From Amphiura filiformis (taxonomy: Eukaryota; Echinodermata; Ophiuroidea; Amphilepidida; Amphiuridae), in assembly GCF_039555335.1 (NCBI RefSeq), contig NC_092637.1, forward strand, positions 41,928,990-41,992,989: a stretch of DNA of 64,000 bases, read 5' to 3'. Below, one piece after another: positions 31,574-44,915 of the stretch. A model generated the notes under the pieces. That model was not told where the DNA came from, ran no database searches, and saw nothing but the letters and a program-made list of their open reading frames with translations. Each line of letters opens with the position of its first letter. Position 1 is the stretch's first letter. Made by a program: the position numbers and the translations under genes.

Positions 31574-33916
31574 GGTACGCGGTAATGGCGGGAGAAAGGA
31601 TAGCTTACTTCATTAAATGAAATATGATATCTGTACTTTAATTAGCAAATCTTCTTTTTTGAAAATTTGGTTATTTGGATCAAAACTGACAGTCTTTCAA
31701 TTAATTCCATGTGCACACACCCCACACATTATGATAATTACATCTGTGTAATAATAAATCCTTCTTTTGATAATGTCTGCGGTGTGCGGTTTAAAAAAAT
31801 CTTATGAATTATGAATTCATATTTATATTGTTCTTTGTAAATCACCTTGTAATTCAGCCTTTAAGAGGCATTATCTGTTATTTTGGAGAATTTTTTTTAA
31901 ATGTTTGCCACGGTCAAAAAATGGATTTCCTTTAAACTTTCATATTTGATGCACCTTGACCTGAAACAAACACACATGAAATAAATTTGGGAAAAATATC
32001 CCCGTTGCCATGGTAACAGCCAAATTTTCATTTTAGGCCTATTTTCACAATGTTTGCATTTTTCAGCAGTCAATTTGTCAAGTTTTGAAGCCAGTGTTAC
32101 TAATATACACAATATATATATAATGTTTTCTTTATAAGGTATGAATAGGTCAAACCTTAGATGCCGCATTGAAAGTAAAAAATAATCACCAGATGTCAGG
32201 GTGGGTTATACCATTTATTTGAAATAGGGGTGTTTTTCAATTTTTTAAAAGTATGAAAATATACCAACTTTGTATAGCTCATAAACCATATGGTAGTGCT
32301 CCGATTTCAACATCGACCACAGCATGTTGAGATGATACATTGGTCTTATGAAAAAGTTACATTTGAGCATGGGGAAAACACATCTGTATATACAGTGTTG
32401 CCAGACATTTTCCTATTTTTCGAAATTCAACACAAATCTCACCTTAAGTTAAATGATGTGAAAATGAAACATCATCCTTTCAAGGAACATTTATTAAAAA
32501 GAGAGTTTTTATTCATATCAAATTTGATCAGTTATAATGGTCAGTGTTGTTCTAAACCACATGGGTGTTGCCATAATTGGGGTTTTATTGTGATTTGTGG
32601 ATATTTTCAACTTGTTAAAAGTTATAAAAATACCAAAATGCATTTCTATAATAAAGAAAGAAACATCGACCTCGTCATGTTGAGATGATACATTGGCCTT
32701 ATGAAAAGTTATTTTGATCGGGGGGGTGGGGTAAAACATCAGTTTTACAGTGTTGCCAGATATTTTCCTATTTTTTCAAAATTCAACACAAGTCTCGCCG
32801 TAAGTTAAAAGATATGAAAATGAAACTTCACCTTCATATGGAACATATCTTTTTAGAAAGAAAGTAAATTTTATATTCAATTTGATCATCTGGGATGGTC
32901 AGTGTTATTCTAAGCCATATGGGTGTTGCCATAGCTTGCGTTTAATATGACAATATTTAGATATTTCCAGCTTTTTACAAGTCTTAAAAATAGTACACAC
33001 CTTTAAAGTTATTGTGGAATGAACGCAATATTAAGGTTAAAAATTAACCTAAGAACACTTAGTATGTGAATTTAAATTTTAAATTTGAGTTCGGAAAATA
33101 TTTTCTTCCATACAGTATTGCCAGATATTATCACATAATTCAAAATTCAACGTATGTTGAGCTTTTTTCAGCTTTTTTTCAGCTTTTTCAGCTATTTTTC
33201 AGTCTTAAAAATGCCAAAATACAATGGCATGCATTCCTAAAATAAAGATGTGAAAATGAAACATCAACCTCATCATGTTGAGATGATACGTCGGTCTTAT
33301 GAAAAATTTAGTACATTTGAGCTTGGGGAAAAACATCTGTTTATACATTGTTGCCAGATATTTTCCTATTTTTTCAAAATTCAGCACTAGTTTCACCTTA
33401 GGTTGAAAATGAAAGTTTATTAGAAAGAAATTTACTTTCATATTAAATTTGATCAGTTGTATAAATGGTCAGTGTTGTTCCAAACCACATGGGTGTTGCC
33501 ATAATTAGGGTTAAATAGCGAGATGTGGTTATTTTGAACTTTTTACAAGTTTTAAAAATACCAAAATACCATGGTATGCATTCCTTAAAAAATATGTGGA
33601 AGTGAAACATCAACTTCACCATGTTGAAATGATACATATTTGGTCTTATGAAACATTTATACTTAAGCTTGAGGAAAACATATGTTTATACAGTGTTGCC
33701 AGATATTTTCCTATTTTTTCGAAATTTAACACAAGTCTCACCTTAAGTTAAATGATGCGAAAATGAAACTTCACCTTCACAAGGAAAGTTTATCAAAATG
33801 AAATTTACTTTCATATTAAATTTGATCAGTTGTATAAATGGTCAGTGTTGTTCCAAACCACATGGGTGTTGCCATAATTAGGGTTTAATAGTGAGATGTC
33901 GATATAAGGGTCATAA

Positions 33917-34413
33917 GGGTTCAAATAGCGCCGTTTTCACATATTTTTTGTGGACCTGAGAGCACATCAGACATATATTGAAATTTGCGATATAATACAA
34001 ATTTTATGGCAAATGATTAAAAATTGATATTTTTGAAATTTAACAGATCTCAAAAGTAAATTGTATAAATCTAGTGATATGTACTTAAAGTGTATGTAGC
34101 TGGAATGAAAATATGAAAATTTGACCTTTCGTATTGAAGATGTAGATTTTTTAATTAACATTTATTAATTGATTAGTGGTCGGCTTTTCATCCCAGCTAC
34201 ATACACTTTAAATACACATCATTAGATTTATTAAATTAACTGTAATATGTCAAAAAATAAAAAAATTCAATATGCATAATTTACCCTAACATTTTTATTG
34301 TATCGCGAATTAAAAAAAAATACATTCCTCGTATTCAAAATACAATTTGGTATGTCTGATGTGCTCTCAGGTCCGACAAAAATACTGTGCAAAGGTGGGT
34401 GACCAACCCCTTA
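33917..34413. mobile_element. MITE of the TTAA family inside the long-IR element
   Basis: The subterminal blocks gagcacatcagacatat and gtctgatgtgctctcagg are in inverted orientation, and agccgac-type interior blocks match other family members. The left end is degenerate and no clean TTAA is seen there, so the boundaries are approximate. Confidence 0.5.
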
Positions 34414-34744
34414 AAATACAACACAGAAAACATCAAACATGTATACTTTAAAATATACATAAAAGCCATAATGTTTTTACCAATGTACACATACTAGCTA
34501 AGCTAAAATAAATTAAAATAACATAAGATTGTTACATTGCAAAAGATGCATATAAGAGTAAGATAATGTTTAAATTACGCCTACCCCATATTATTAAAGC
34601 ACACATCCCAACTATACTTGCAAAAAAGATATGGGGAAGAAATGGGCAAAAAACTATGAAAAAGATATGAGAATAGTCAAAGACAATAACGCACAGAACC
34701 TTTTCACAGCCAGACAAATTAATGTCCAGTTAGCTCGCAGGAGA

Positions 34745-34890
34745 GTCGAAAGTATGAAGAAGAAATGACCATTGAAATGTTGCATGATATTGTTGCTAAT
34801 TCTCTGTCATTCAAGCATCCCCTGCTCATTGATGACATGAATTTGTATGAGCTTGTAAAAAGGAAGCAACTAAAATTAAGCTTTCAAGAC
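34745..34890 (+). pseudogene. Possible coding relic, unrecognised
   Basis: One frame gives a short stretch with protein-like composition (KYEEEMTIEMLHDIV, then FKHPLLIDDMNLYELVKRK), flanked by stops. It may be debris of a transposase or host gene. No family is recognised, and chance cannot be excluded. Confidence 0.2.
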
Positions 34891-36952
34891 TGAAGGAGAT
34901 TTATATGAACACTTTTGCAGATACTTAACCGGCAGGGTTAAAGAAAAATAAAAAATCACCAAATGTTGATAAAAGTTGTTTGAGGAAATATCCGTTTCAA
35001 GTAGAAAAAAGAGGACTACTGGGCACAGTATACCTATGACATGACCCCGGAGGGGTTCTCCTAGTTAAAGGTATACGGGGATGTGCCACGGTTTTGGGGT
35101 ACCTTAGCAATTTTGGTATGTCGATTGGTGGGTTTGCAGTGGAGACAATACACCAAATTGGGTGCATTAAGGAAAAAGTGCCCATAAAAGCGCCAAATTA
35201 GGACAAATTTGTGTGCTTTTTGGGTGTTTTTTGTGAAAAATTGGAATACTAAAGCTGTAACTTTAATAAGGTGTCATTTTAAAATTTAAAATGTATCCAC
35301 ATTTCACTATTAACTCCATTTATAGTGGCATCATCCATGTGGTTTATTCATGGCAGCGATTTAAACAATATAAATCCTAAAGTGAGACATACGTTGAATT
35401 TTGAATATATGTGATAATAACTGGCAATTCTGTATAGAAGGAAATATTTTCCGAACTCAAATTTAAAATTTAAATTCACATACTAAGTGTTCTTAGGGTA
35501 ATTTTTAACCTTAATATTGCATTCATTCCACAATAATTTTAAGGATGTGTACTATTTTTAAGACTTGTAAAAAGCTGAAAATATCTAAATTGTCATATTA
35601 AACGCCAGCTATGGCAACACCCATATGGCTTAGAAATAACACTGACCATCCCAGATGATCAAATTGAATATGAAATTAACTTTCTTTCCAAAAAGATATG
35701 TTCCGTATGAAGGTGAAGTTTCATTTTCATATCTTTTAACTTAGGGCGAGACTTGTGTTGAATTTTGAAAAAATAGGAAAATATCTGGCAACACTGTATA
35801 AACTGATGTTTTACCCCCCAGATCAAAATAACTTTTTCATAAGGCCAATGTATCATCTCAACATGACGAGGTCGATGTTTCTTTCTTTATTATAGAAATG
35901 CAATTTGGTATTTTTATGAATTGTAAAAAGTTGAAAATATCCACACCTCACAATTAAACCCCGATTATGGCAACACCCATGTGCTTTATCTGGCAACACT
36001 GTATAAACTGATGTCTTACCCCGCCCCCAGATCAAAATAACTTTTTCATAAGGCCAATATATCATCTCAACATGACGAGGTCGATGTTTCTTTCTTTATT
36101 ATAGAAATGCATTTTGGTATTTTTATGACTTGTAAAAAGTTGAAAATATCTACAAATCACAATTAAACCCCAATTATGGCAACACCCATGTGGTTTAGAA
36201 CAACACTGACCATTATAACTGATCAAATTTGATATGAATAAAAACTCTCTTTCTAATAAATGTTCCTTGAAAGGATGATGTTTCATTTTCACATCATTTA
36301 ACTTAAGGTGAGATTTGTGTTGAATTTCGAAAAATAGGAAATGTCTGGCAACACTGTATATACAGATGTGTTTTCTCCAAGCTCAAATGTAACTTTTTCA
36401 TAAGACCAATGTATCATCTCGACATGCTGTGGTCGATGTTGAAATCGGAACACTACCATATGGTTTATGAGCTATACAAAGTTGGTATATTTTCATACTT
36501 TGAAAAATTGAAAAACACCCTATTTCAAATAAATGGTATAACCCACCCTGGCATCTGGTGATTATTTTTATACTTTCATTGCGGCATCTAAGGTTTGACC
36601 TATTCATACCTTATAAAGAAAAAAAACATATTTATATTGTGTATATTAGTAACACTGGCTTCAAAACTTGACAATTTGACTGCTGAAAAATGCAAAAATT
36701 GTGAAAATAGGCCTAAAATTGAAATTTGCCTGTTACCATGGCAACGGGGATATTTTTCCGAAATTTATCTTATGTGTGTTAGTTTGAGGTCAAGGTCCAT
36801 CAAATATGAAAGTATAAAGAAAATCTATTTTTGACCGTGGCAATTATATTCTCAATAATAACAGATAGTTCCTCTTAAAATTGCCTGTCAGTTGTGTGGT
36901 ACAAGTCAATATATATTTTTAGAAAACGTGGTCAAATATCTGCTAGTTTTAG

Positions 36953-37342
36953 GTAAGGCCAAGTAAAATAAAAAACATGTTTTACGTCCAGATTTAAAAA
37001 AAAAAGGAGGAAGAGGGGGCTTTTTTTTTTTTATTTTTTATCGCATAATCGGTGTAAATATCCATAATTAGAGCTGTTTTAGCATATACAATAATGCCTG
37101 GAAAAAGGAGGAGGCCTCTTTTTATTTGTTGTTCTGAGAGATAGGCCCCCTCTAACTATCACAAAATCTTATAAAAGTGTTTCTTGTATATTAGCAAGGC
37201 TATAGAAAGCATCTCTACTTCCTAGACATATTTTTTGAAAAGTTATAACTGAATTTCAAAAAATAAAAATAAAAATGAAGAAACCTCAAAAAAGGAAGCG
37301 GGAGGGGACGTGAAACATGTTTTATTTTTTATTTGGCCTAAC
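36953..37342. mobile_element. MITE with aggccaa termini
   Basis: The left arm (taaggccaagtaaaataaaa, then catgttttacgtcc) is the inverse complement of the right arm (ggacgtgaaacatgtttta, then atttggcctaa). The interior has poly-A/G and poly-T runs and no ORF. A small hairpin with a tacagcact arm lies further on (about 37468-37572). Confidence 0.65.
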
Positions 37343-39605
37343 TGACGCTGTTAATGGACTTTGAACCTGTAACGCCTTAGCCCTGGACCCAGTGCCGTGA
37401 CCAGTACCCGCTGGAAGTAGTCCTAGTAACGCCTTTGAGTATAGTACAAAGGGTTCCGGATGTACATATTCCAAAAAAAATACAGCACTATCTTTTTTGA
37501 ATTAAAAAAATATTATCATGTTTCGCCAATTGAAACATCTCCTTAAAAATGAGTGCTGTATTTTTCTGGAATTTGGAGTAGTGGTAAATATTATTATGAC
37601 GTTAACTCACGTGATGTTCTTCGTGTTCTATGTAACATTTGTTTGAAACGTTGGTCGCATTTGACAAACTAGGATATTAACCTACGACTTCATAGCTCTT
37701 CATTTACTGGTTATCTGGGAGTCCTGTACACAAAGGTAAAACATCATTTATCTAATATTTCATCGGGAAAAACGCGTACTGTTGCTGCATCCAAAGTCAG
37801 AAAATTGGTCAGGGACGGTCCCATTGCGTACATCTCTAAAAATTTCAATAAAAAACATTTCGACAAGAAGAAAATTGATACCAAAAATATTGTTTCGTTG
37901 GTGTTATGTATTATGATGTCAGCCAAGTCATGTTTTTTCTGTGTAATTTACAGCTTTCGAGACAGTCAATTTACTTGAGCACTCCAAATTTCACATGGTC
38001 CAATTTCCTGATTACCTATATATACAGTAATGTGTGGATAATATAGAAGCGGGTGTAGCTACGTTGAGGCAAGGGAAGGATTCTCTCTCTCTTACATAGA
38101 ATAATCAGGGCCGTCGCTACATAGTGCACTAACGTCCACGGCGAATTCACCGTGACCTTCCAGCCATAAACCCGCTTATTGAAGATTAAACCGATATATG
38201 CAGTACTTAAGCCATTATATAGTAATCTATTGTCCAATGCAAATTTATTACCACCTGATAATATTGATCCAAATGAGCGACCGAATTGTCCGCTACGGAC
38301 GACTAATCCAATCGATAATGACTCTATTGATATGTACGAGCGTATCTCCACTGACCGAGTTTTGGGATATTTTTCACTGGTTTGCAGCTGTTTGCTGTCA
38401 TTTACTCATCAAGGCGGACGACCGTTATTATAAGGACTATGCCAATTATTTAAAGATTGACATGTAGAGAATAAGCCATAATTGATTGACAGAAAGTACT
38501 AAATTTGTACCTATGACGGTTTTATGACACCAATCTTCAAAATACGATCAAAAAATGGCTGCCCGGTGAAGTAAAATGTGCATTGGAATAACACGGCGAG
38601 TTTGGATTGATGGTAGGATTTCTTTTTAATGAAAATGTATGTTCCCCCGTTATTAAAGCTTGTACCGGGTTGAAAATTCAGATATTTGGAAAAGAATAAG
38701 TAATTGAAACATAGAGAAAGTACTAAAATCATAGCTTTTATACTTTTTGATATATGATACTAACTAGTTCAACCCGTATAGCTGCAACACGGCGCTACCA
38801 GTAGGGTTCAATTGCCTATTGTGAGTGTCCCTGAGTTGTGTGCATACATGTAGTTAACAATAACTGCATGATGAGACCATTTTCTCAGGGGGGGTGGTGG
38901 TGTCGAGAAATATAATTTGCTGGTATCGCCTGATTTACGTTTTGCTGGCACCTGCACAACATGATTGCCACCCATGGCGCTTCGGAGAGAAGACACTCCT
39001 GACCCTTCCCTCACAAATGCAACCAAGGTTTTCCAAGCTGTTCCCAGAATTCCTTTACCGGGAAACTAAGCGAACGAAATTGTGACTCTCTCTCTCCTCC
39101 TCTCTCTCTTTCTTCCCCTTCTCCCTCCATTTTTTCTTCCTTTCTTTTGTTTTCTTTTTAGGGATCGCCACACCCCCCATGCGACGGCCTGAGAATAATT
39201 AAAGAAAAAGGAACGGGAAAGAAAGGGGAGACGGGGGGGGGGGGGAATGAGAGAAAGAAAAAGGGAAAGAATAGTAGGCTGCATCACCTTATTTACAACT
39301 GGGTGTTATGGATATGAAACAAAATAGTTTTAAAATGGGGCAACAAATGCCTTCAATTTCTCCCCCTCAGACATCTTTGCCTATGTATAGTGTTCGTTTA
39401 GGCTTCTGTTTTGGACAGTCTCGTACAATTGTTTTTGTGCATAAAATGTGGAATATGGACAAAACCTACCAATAAATATTTTTATGTGGAGAACCACGAT
39501 TGTTTAGTCGAGGCTCGCAATGATATAGACGGTTTTCACCCATGTCCAATGCCTCTATATTTTCTTTTTGAACCTTTACTCGCAGCAATATTTTACCTTT
39601 GGTTC
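37343..39605. other. Intergenic, no gene recognised
   Basis: Overlapping short frames at 37744-38467 have no recognisable domain. A CT-rich tract (39084-39170) is followed by a GA-rich tract ending in a run of about 13 G (39190-39275), which could form a hairpin or triplex. The frame at 39066-39287 is a product of this composition. Confidence 0.45.
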
Positions 39606-39998
39606 AGGGGCGTAGCCAGCTTTTTTGGTGGGGGGGGGGGGCAAAATAAAATTTGGGGGGCACAGACAAAAAAAATACAGTTGCATCATACAATACATAG
39701 AGACTGTATGTCTTCGAGCATTATAAAAAGAGGCTTTATCGTGACGATGTGCGCAAAAATTTGCTATTTTACACTATTTTCACCCATTATCAGGATGGAA
39801 ATGGCTTTATCTTTACAATGTGCGCGCGTAGCGCGGAAAAAAAATTATTTTACACTATTTTGGCCCATGATCGGGCTGAATTTTGAAAGAAGGGGCAATT
39901 TTTCTCTTTCATTTTTTGCCAGAGGGGCACTTTTTTCTTTCATTTTTTGTCAGGGGGCACCCTGTAACCACCCCCCCCCCCTACGCTACTGCTTTGGT
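39606..39998. mobile_element. Short repeat with G-run/C-run termini
   Basis: Begins ggggcgtagccagc followed by a long G run, and ends in a C run followed by ctacgctac. The termini are thus roughly inverted around gcgtag. The interior contains two diverged copies of a ttattttacactattttggccca-like block. The open frame at 39411-40001 only spans this repeat and is not a gene. Confidence 0.45.
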
Positions 39999-40285
39999 TA
40001 ATATTTGAGTAATGCTGAGGGGAGGGTTATGGTTAGGGAATAGAAATAAGTTGTCAATATTCTCCAATCAAATCAAAAACAAACTAAAAAGCAACACATT
40101 TGCGTATGAAATACGTGTTTTTGTTCAGTTTAATATGATTGAAAAACACAAGCTAGGAAAATACAGTAAAAAGACTTTAGGTTTTGTTGGGTTTCGAACC
40201 TGGATTCAAGCGTCGGCATCCCCAACCCATTAACAAACACCTTTCCACCATCACTACCCCTACACCCTACACACATAATTATATA

Positions 40286-42349
40286 CACCAGGCACAAAAA
40301 GAATCTCGTCAGTTATAGTAATCTCTGCTGTTCAAAGCTGTTCAACAACCTGATAATTTTGGATTATTCTGAAATAATACATTTTGTTGATTGGACTTGA
40401 TTAGGGCATTCTAATAAAGGCACTTAATTTATTGCCCACGTGACCAGATGGGCGCTGACATTACAGCGTCTAGACAGGATGTCAGAAAAAGTGACCTTTG
40501 GCACAGCGTATTTCAATTGGAAACACGGGATGCATGTCCAAATTTTCTAGCAAATTTGTCATTCTTTGCAACTTTGTAGTATTATTGTATAAGTTTTTTT
40601 CCGTCGGTCACGTCAAAACTTTCAAAATTTAGTTCTTGAAAACATACTAAAACAGAATCCCCAATGTATAATTAAGTAGACTGTCCCACAGTCTTATCTC
40701 GGATCCATCTCTGGGTAAATACTTGGAGCTAAAACCACCTTCCCTATTCACTCCACAGATTAATACCCCGGTTTAATACCCACACACCACTAACGGCCCA
40801 CACCGACATCGCCTGGCTAATGAATACACGGGATCGATACACGTGAATTGCTATGCACGATTTTGATACCTTCGGATACCGGGTTAGAAAATGATGAATA
40901 TCTCCCGTAAATGATTTCGTCTCAAGAAACCAGATGTGGTCTCATACACTTGAAAATACGTGTTGAACAGATATGATAGTCGTTGGCGTGCGCTTTGAAA
41001 AAAGGTCGTGCGCTTTAATTGAACTCAAAATCTGACCAAAACTCTAATTTTATATTGCGTTGGTCCTGTATATGGACAGCGCGCAGGCTAAAGCTGCACT
41101 CGCTACTCAAGTGGAGGCAGTATGACCATTGACCGCAATGTCTTATACAAGCTTACTCACACAGCGAGAAATCAATTACCCCGGCTATTGTCAGTAGCCT
41201 TAGTCAGGTCACTTGGCTAATTATGCATCTCATAAGGTCTGAATAAAATGGCCATGGGTGGCTGTGGATTCAACTTACCATGGTGATTTCTACCATGAAG
41301 ATATCGGGGCGATGACACTGTGCGGCCCTAACTGCCTGCAACAAAGTTATAGTGCTCCTGGAGCACTGTGTGTCGACAAAAGCTCAATTTATCTACAGAC
41401 AAACTTGTTTATTTTTTTATAATATGGACTACAGCTCTCCTAATCCGAGACTGTTACACTTTGAATAGAAAAGTCCCTTCCAAATAATTATCAAGCTACG
41501 TAACGTGACTGTGGCGTCAATTATGATAGCCCCGCCCCATTGTCAATTCAAATATGGTGGGCACATAACATGCATGACCCAGTTCTATTGTCATTTTGCG
41601 CGAGTTGGTTATGCATGATCATTAGACTATATCAATGAAAAACACTTCAAATATCGCCTTGCTTGCTGAGATCTACATTGATTGGTCAGGGTAAGTAGCC
41701 GCTTGCACAAACGGCAAATTGTGTACAGATTGGGAGGGTCCATGTATCGGGTTTATTTAATGTTATAATAATCTACATTACCAGTCGTTCTCCATGGACC
41801 CGAGGGAGGGTCTAATAATTAAGTTGCCTTCTAAATTTTCAGCAATTTTGATTATATTTGTCTGAAAAATTCCCATCTCTTAGCATTGTAGCACATCTAC
41901 TGATCACTTGGTGGTCTTGGTATAGCGGGCCACGTGGGCATTAAATTTAGTGCTTTTTATTTAATACCCTATGGTAACTGTTATTCGACACCCTGTTCGT
42001 GAAAATTTAGCAAGAACTGACCAAGATATGCGCCTCCAAACCCTCAAACGCAATTTTAACGATTCAATTGTGCATGTTTCATTGTGTGTTTTATTGATTG
42101 GCCCGTGGTGCTTGTGTGCAATACAACGATGCCATTGAAAATAGTTGAAATTGCAACTTTTGATTTTGGGGTTTGACGGTTTGGAAGCGCATATCTTAGT
42201 CAATTCATGTTCGATTTTCACGAACAGGATGTCAAATGAGAAAGCAAAGTTCAATTAACGAAATGGATATTTCAGAATAATCCAATATTATCAGGTTGTT
42301 GAACAGCAAGGATGACTATAACTGACGAGTTTCTTTTTTGTGCCTGGTG
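40286..42349. mobile_element. TA-flanked 2-kb TIR element
   Basis: The ends caccaggcacaaaaag and ctttttgtgcctggtg-type complement extend inward for over 100 bp (ctcgtcagttata; ggattattctgaaata). TA lies on both sides (40284-40285, 42350-42351). The right part is shared with the shorter element 62087-62512 (for example gatatgcgcctccaaac). No ORF longer than about 100 codons is found, so it is non-autonomous. Confidence 0.75.
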
Positions 42350-42462
42350 TAGATAAACCTACACAAGCAGTCATAGTTTGATGAGGACTTATATATGATC
42401 TACACATTGACGCTTTGAATACTGGAGGACGGTTTCATTTGGTTTCGAAACGGGGTTCAAGT

Positions 42463-43942
42463 CAGTGTTGTTAATTTACCGGTAAATTAAAAATAGCGGT
42501 AAATTAGCGGTAAATTACGGTAAATTACCGGTAACAAATGGTAAAATAAGTAAATTAAGTAAATTATAATTTGGAGTTAAAATGAACCATAAAAATTTAA
42601 TTCTTTTTATATTAAGAGCTACATCTACTTGAACACAGTCCTGTTTTGTTATTATACCTTTCCAGATGAAAATCAGCTTCAAAAATAAAACTGAAGTTGT
42701 AAGAAGTGAAACAAAAGTGAAAAAGTCATGTAGTATTTACGTAAATTTTTCATAACAACACACAGACACAGAGCCTGTCTAGCCCGGCTATCTAGCTACT
42801 CGGCACTGGACTATTCCATCTGAGAAAACTACATTCAGTTTTTATGCAATCACATACACGTTTTCATTTTCACTAGGAATTTCAATTGAATGAACACAGC
42901 TTTCAAAACCTGTTTTCGATCCAGCCGTGATCATATTTCGCACATTTCAAACTATAACACGAACCTTGGATACAATACTAACCAATCACAAGTTATGCAA
43001 GCACAGGACTTCGCACAAGCTGGCGTACATCGCGTAGTGTACGCAAAAAATCATCACACTTAGTCGGGCTGTGTTTATTCAATTGAAATTTACACTGTAG
43101 ATCCTATCTCATGACTGGTGGTAATGAACCTGCACCTGGCCATTCATATTTGGATCTGGTTTAAAGTAAACTTGTAAAAAGTTTTACTTCAAGGATGCTA
43201 ACTACATTTGTAACCTACATGTAGAATGAATGCTGATGTTTTACAGTGGTACCCAAAATACACTGGGAACACTTTGTTAAAACAGCTCTCGACAAAGAGC
43301 ATTTATTTTCTGAATGATGTGAAATCAAAAGGGCCATTCTTCAATCACAAGTTCACTCATATTTGTGACATAATTTACTTATTTTACTTATTTTCAGCCC
43401 GTTTTGGGGTATTTTAGCCCAATTTTACAGGATTTTCTACTATTTTCAGGATAATTCACAAGCTTTGAATCACATCCCTACATATAATGTGAATTTTTGA
43501 GGTATGGTCTTATTTCTTGCTTTATGAGTGTTTTAATTAAATGCAATAAATGAACTTGCAAATCACAAGAACATGTTGAACTTAATCAGCTACATACACA
43601 ATCACCAACACTTTCTCTACTTACTACTTTAATAGTCTATTGTAATGTAGGCCCTACACTATATAGTAGGCCTACCGTACATACAGTATGGGCAGTTATA
43701 GGTAGCACTAGCAGGGTTCTACAAAATAACTATTTCAAGTAAGTTGGGCAAATATTGCAAACAAAATTGGCATCTAATATAAAACAAACAAATAAAAACA
43801 ATAATTAGAAGTTTTTAATTAAAAAAAAACAACCTTTTATTTCATATTTTACTTATTTTACCATATTTTACCACGGTAAATTAAGATGGCGGTAAATTAC
43901 CGGATGGTAAATTAACCGGTAATTTACTGACTCACAACACTG
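42463..43942. mobile_element. Non-autonomous hAT element
   Basis: The termini CAGTGTTGT and CACAACACTG are inverted, and the 8-bp direct repeat gttcaagt lies on both sides (42455-42462 and 43943-43950). These are the hAT hallmarks. Subterminal regions are packed with ggtaaattacc-type words in both orientations, plausible transposase-binding clusters. No transposase ORF is present. The host sequence is a repeat also seen uninterrupted at about 40186-40280. Confidence 0.85.
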
Positions 43943-43950
43943 GTTCAAGT

Positions 43951-44915
43951 GTCGGCATCTCCACCAATTAACAAACACTCTCCCCTCATCACTACCCCTA
44001 CACATATTATGTATATAAAGTCTGCACAAAAAGTAACTCAGCTGTTATAAATACGCCTATAGCTTCAGAACTAATAATTGTTTTCACAATATTACTACAT
44101 AGAAAGAAGGATGATTTATTTACGCGCATTTTGATACCCCATTTGTCCAATTTTGTTTAATATTGACAATACAGCAGTTATAAAGCACCTTGAATGAAAT
44201 CAAAAATCAAGTACACAGGGTGTGTAAGAAAATATATGGGTGATTAACATGAAAACAAAGGAAAACCTGATTTTACTAGTAAATTGATCATTTATTGTTA
44301 TTTTTCTACTGTTATAAAGCACCTTGAATGAAATCTAATTTTGTAAGTGATAATGAATTTATATTTGGTCCAAGTTTAGTTTATCAGAAATAAGTGCTTA
44401 TGTGATAAACAAAACTGACAATGACATAGAGGAAAGGTATTTGTTAATGGGGAATAGCTCAACAACAGCTCTGACTTACCATTTAATGACACATCGGCAT
44501 AATAAGTTGATTTATTTTAAAGCTTGATTTATTGAATAAACTGGCAATTTTGTGGTATTATTTTGGCAGCCATTTTGTGGTATTATTTTGGCAGCCATTT
44601 TGAAATGTTCCTGAGCTTTCAAACCTTAACTTTTGGTTTTTTCGTTGTAGCACTGACCATTGAGTATATGTAATTCGTCAAAAATATTTGTAAATCGAAT
44701 TGATCTGAACCATAAAATAAGTACTTAAAGTACTTATAAATAACTTGATGGTCATTTCAAAAACGCCCTCTAGCAATGAACGTACCTTGCAAATTGAGTC
44801 CACTACCCCATACCAATGTCACCCTGATATGGCATTGACGTCACTGCACATTTCATTACGACGCATCTTCAAATTGCTAGCGTTTGCTCAAAGTGCTGGC
44901 GTACACACGCACGCG
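43951..44915. other. Intergenic upstream of copy D, no gene
   Basis: Starts with the right half of the repeat interrupted by the hAT element. Contains two copies of gttataaagcaccttgaatg (about 44178 and 44314) and a 29-bp tandem duplication with attattttggcagccattt (about 44545-44602). It shows no similarity to the flanks of A or C until about 44916. Confidence 0.5.

Larger units (their letters stand above)
31861..36880. mobile_element. 5-kb long-inverted-repeat element
   Basis: The left arm (about 31861-33165) and right arm (about 35380-36880) are inverse complements over about 1.3-1.5 kb, with moderate divergence. Inside the arms a unit of about 350 bp recurs, starting catgttgagatgatac (about 32324, 32676, 33274, 33620) and inverted in the right arm. 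Each arm has a palindromic RFX-type X-box: gttgccatggtaac at 32004-32017 and gttaccatggcaac at 36732-36745. The spacer holds a MITE and a possible coding relic. No intact transposase is present. The structure is foldback-like, and the class is unknown. Confidence 0.7.

Noticed and set aside
38016..38467. Overlapping frames on both strands
   Set aside because: No recognisable family and no codon bias visible by eye. Overlap on both strands suggests low stop density by chance.
39411..40001. 196-codon open frame
   Set aside because: It spans a G-run/C-run repeat and unrelated flank, with no domain and no initiation context. It is likely chance.
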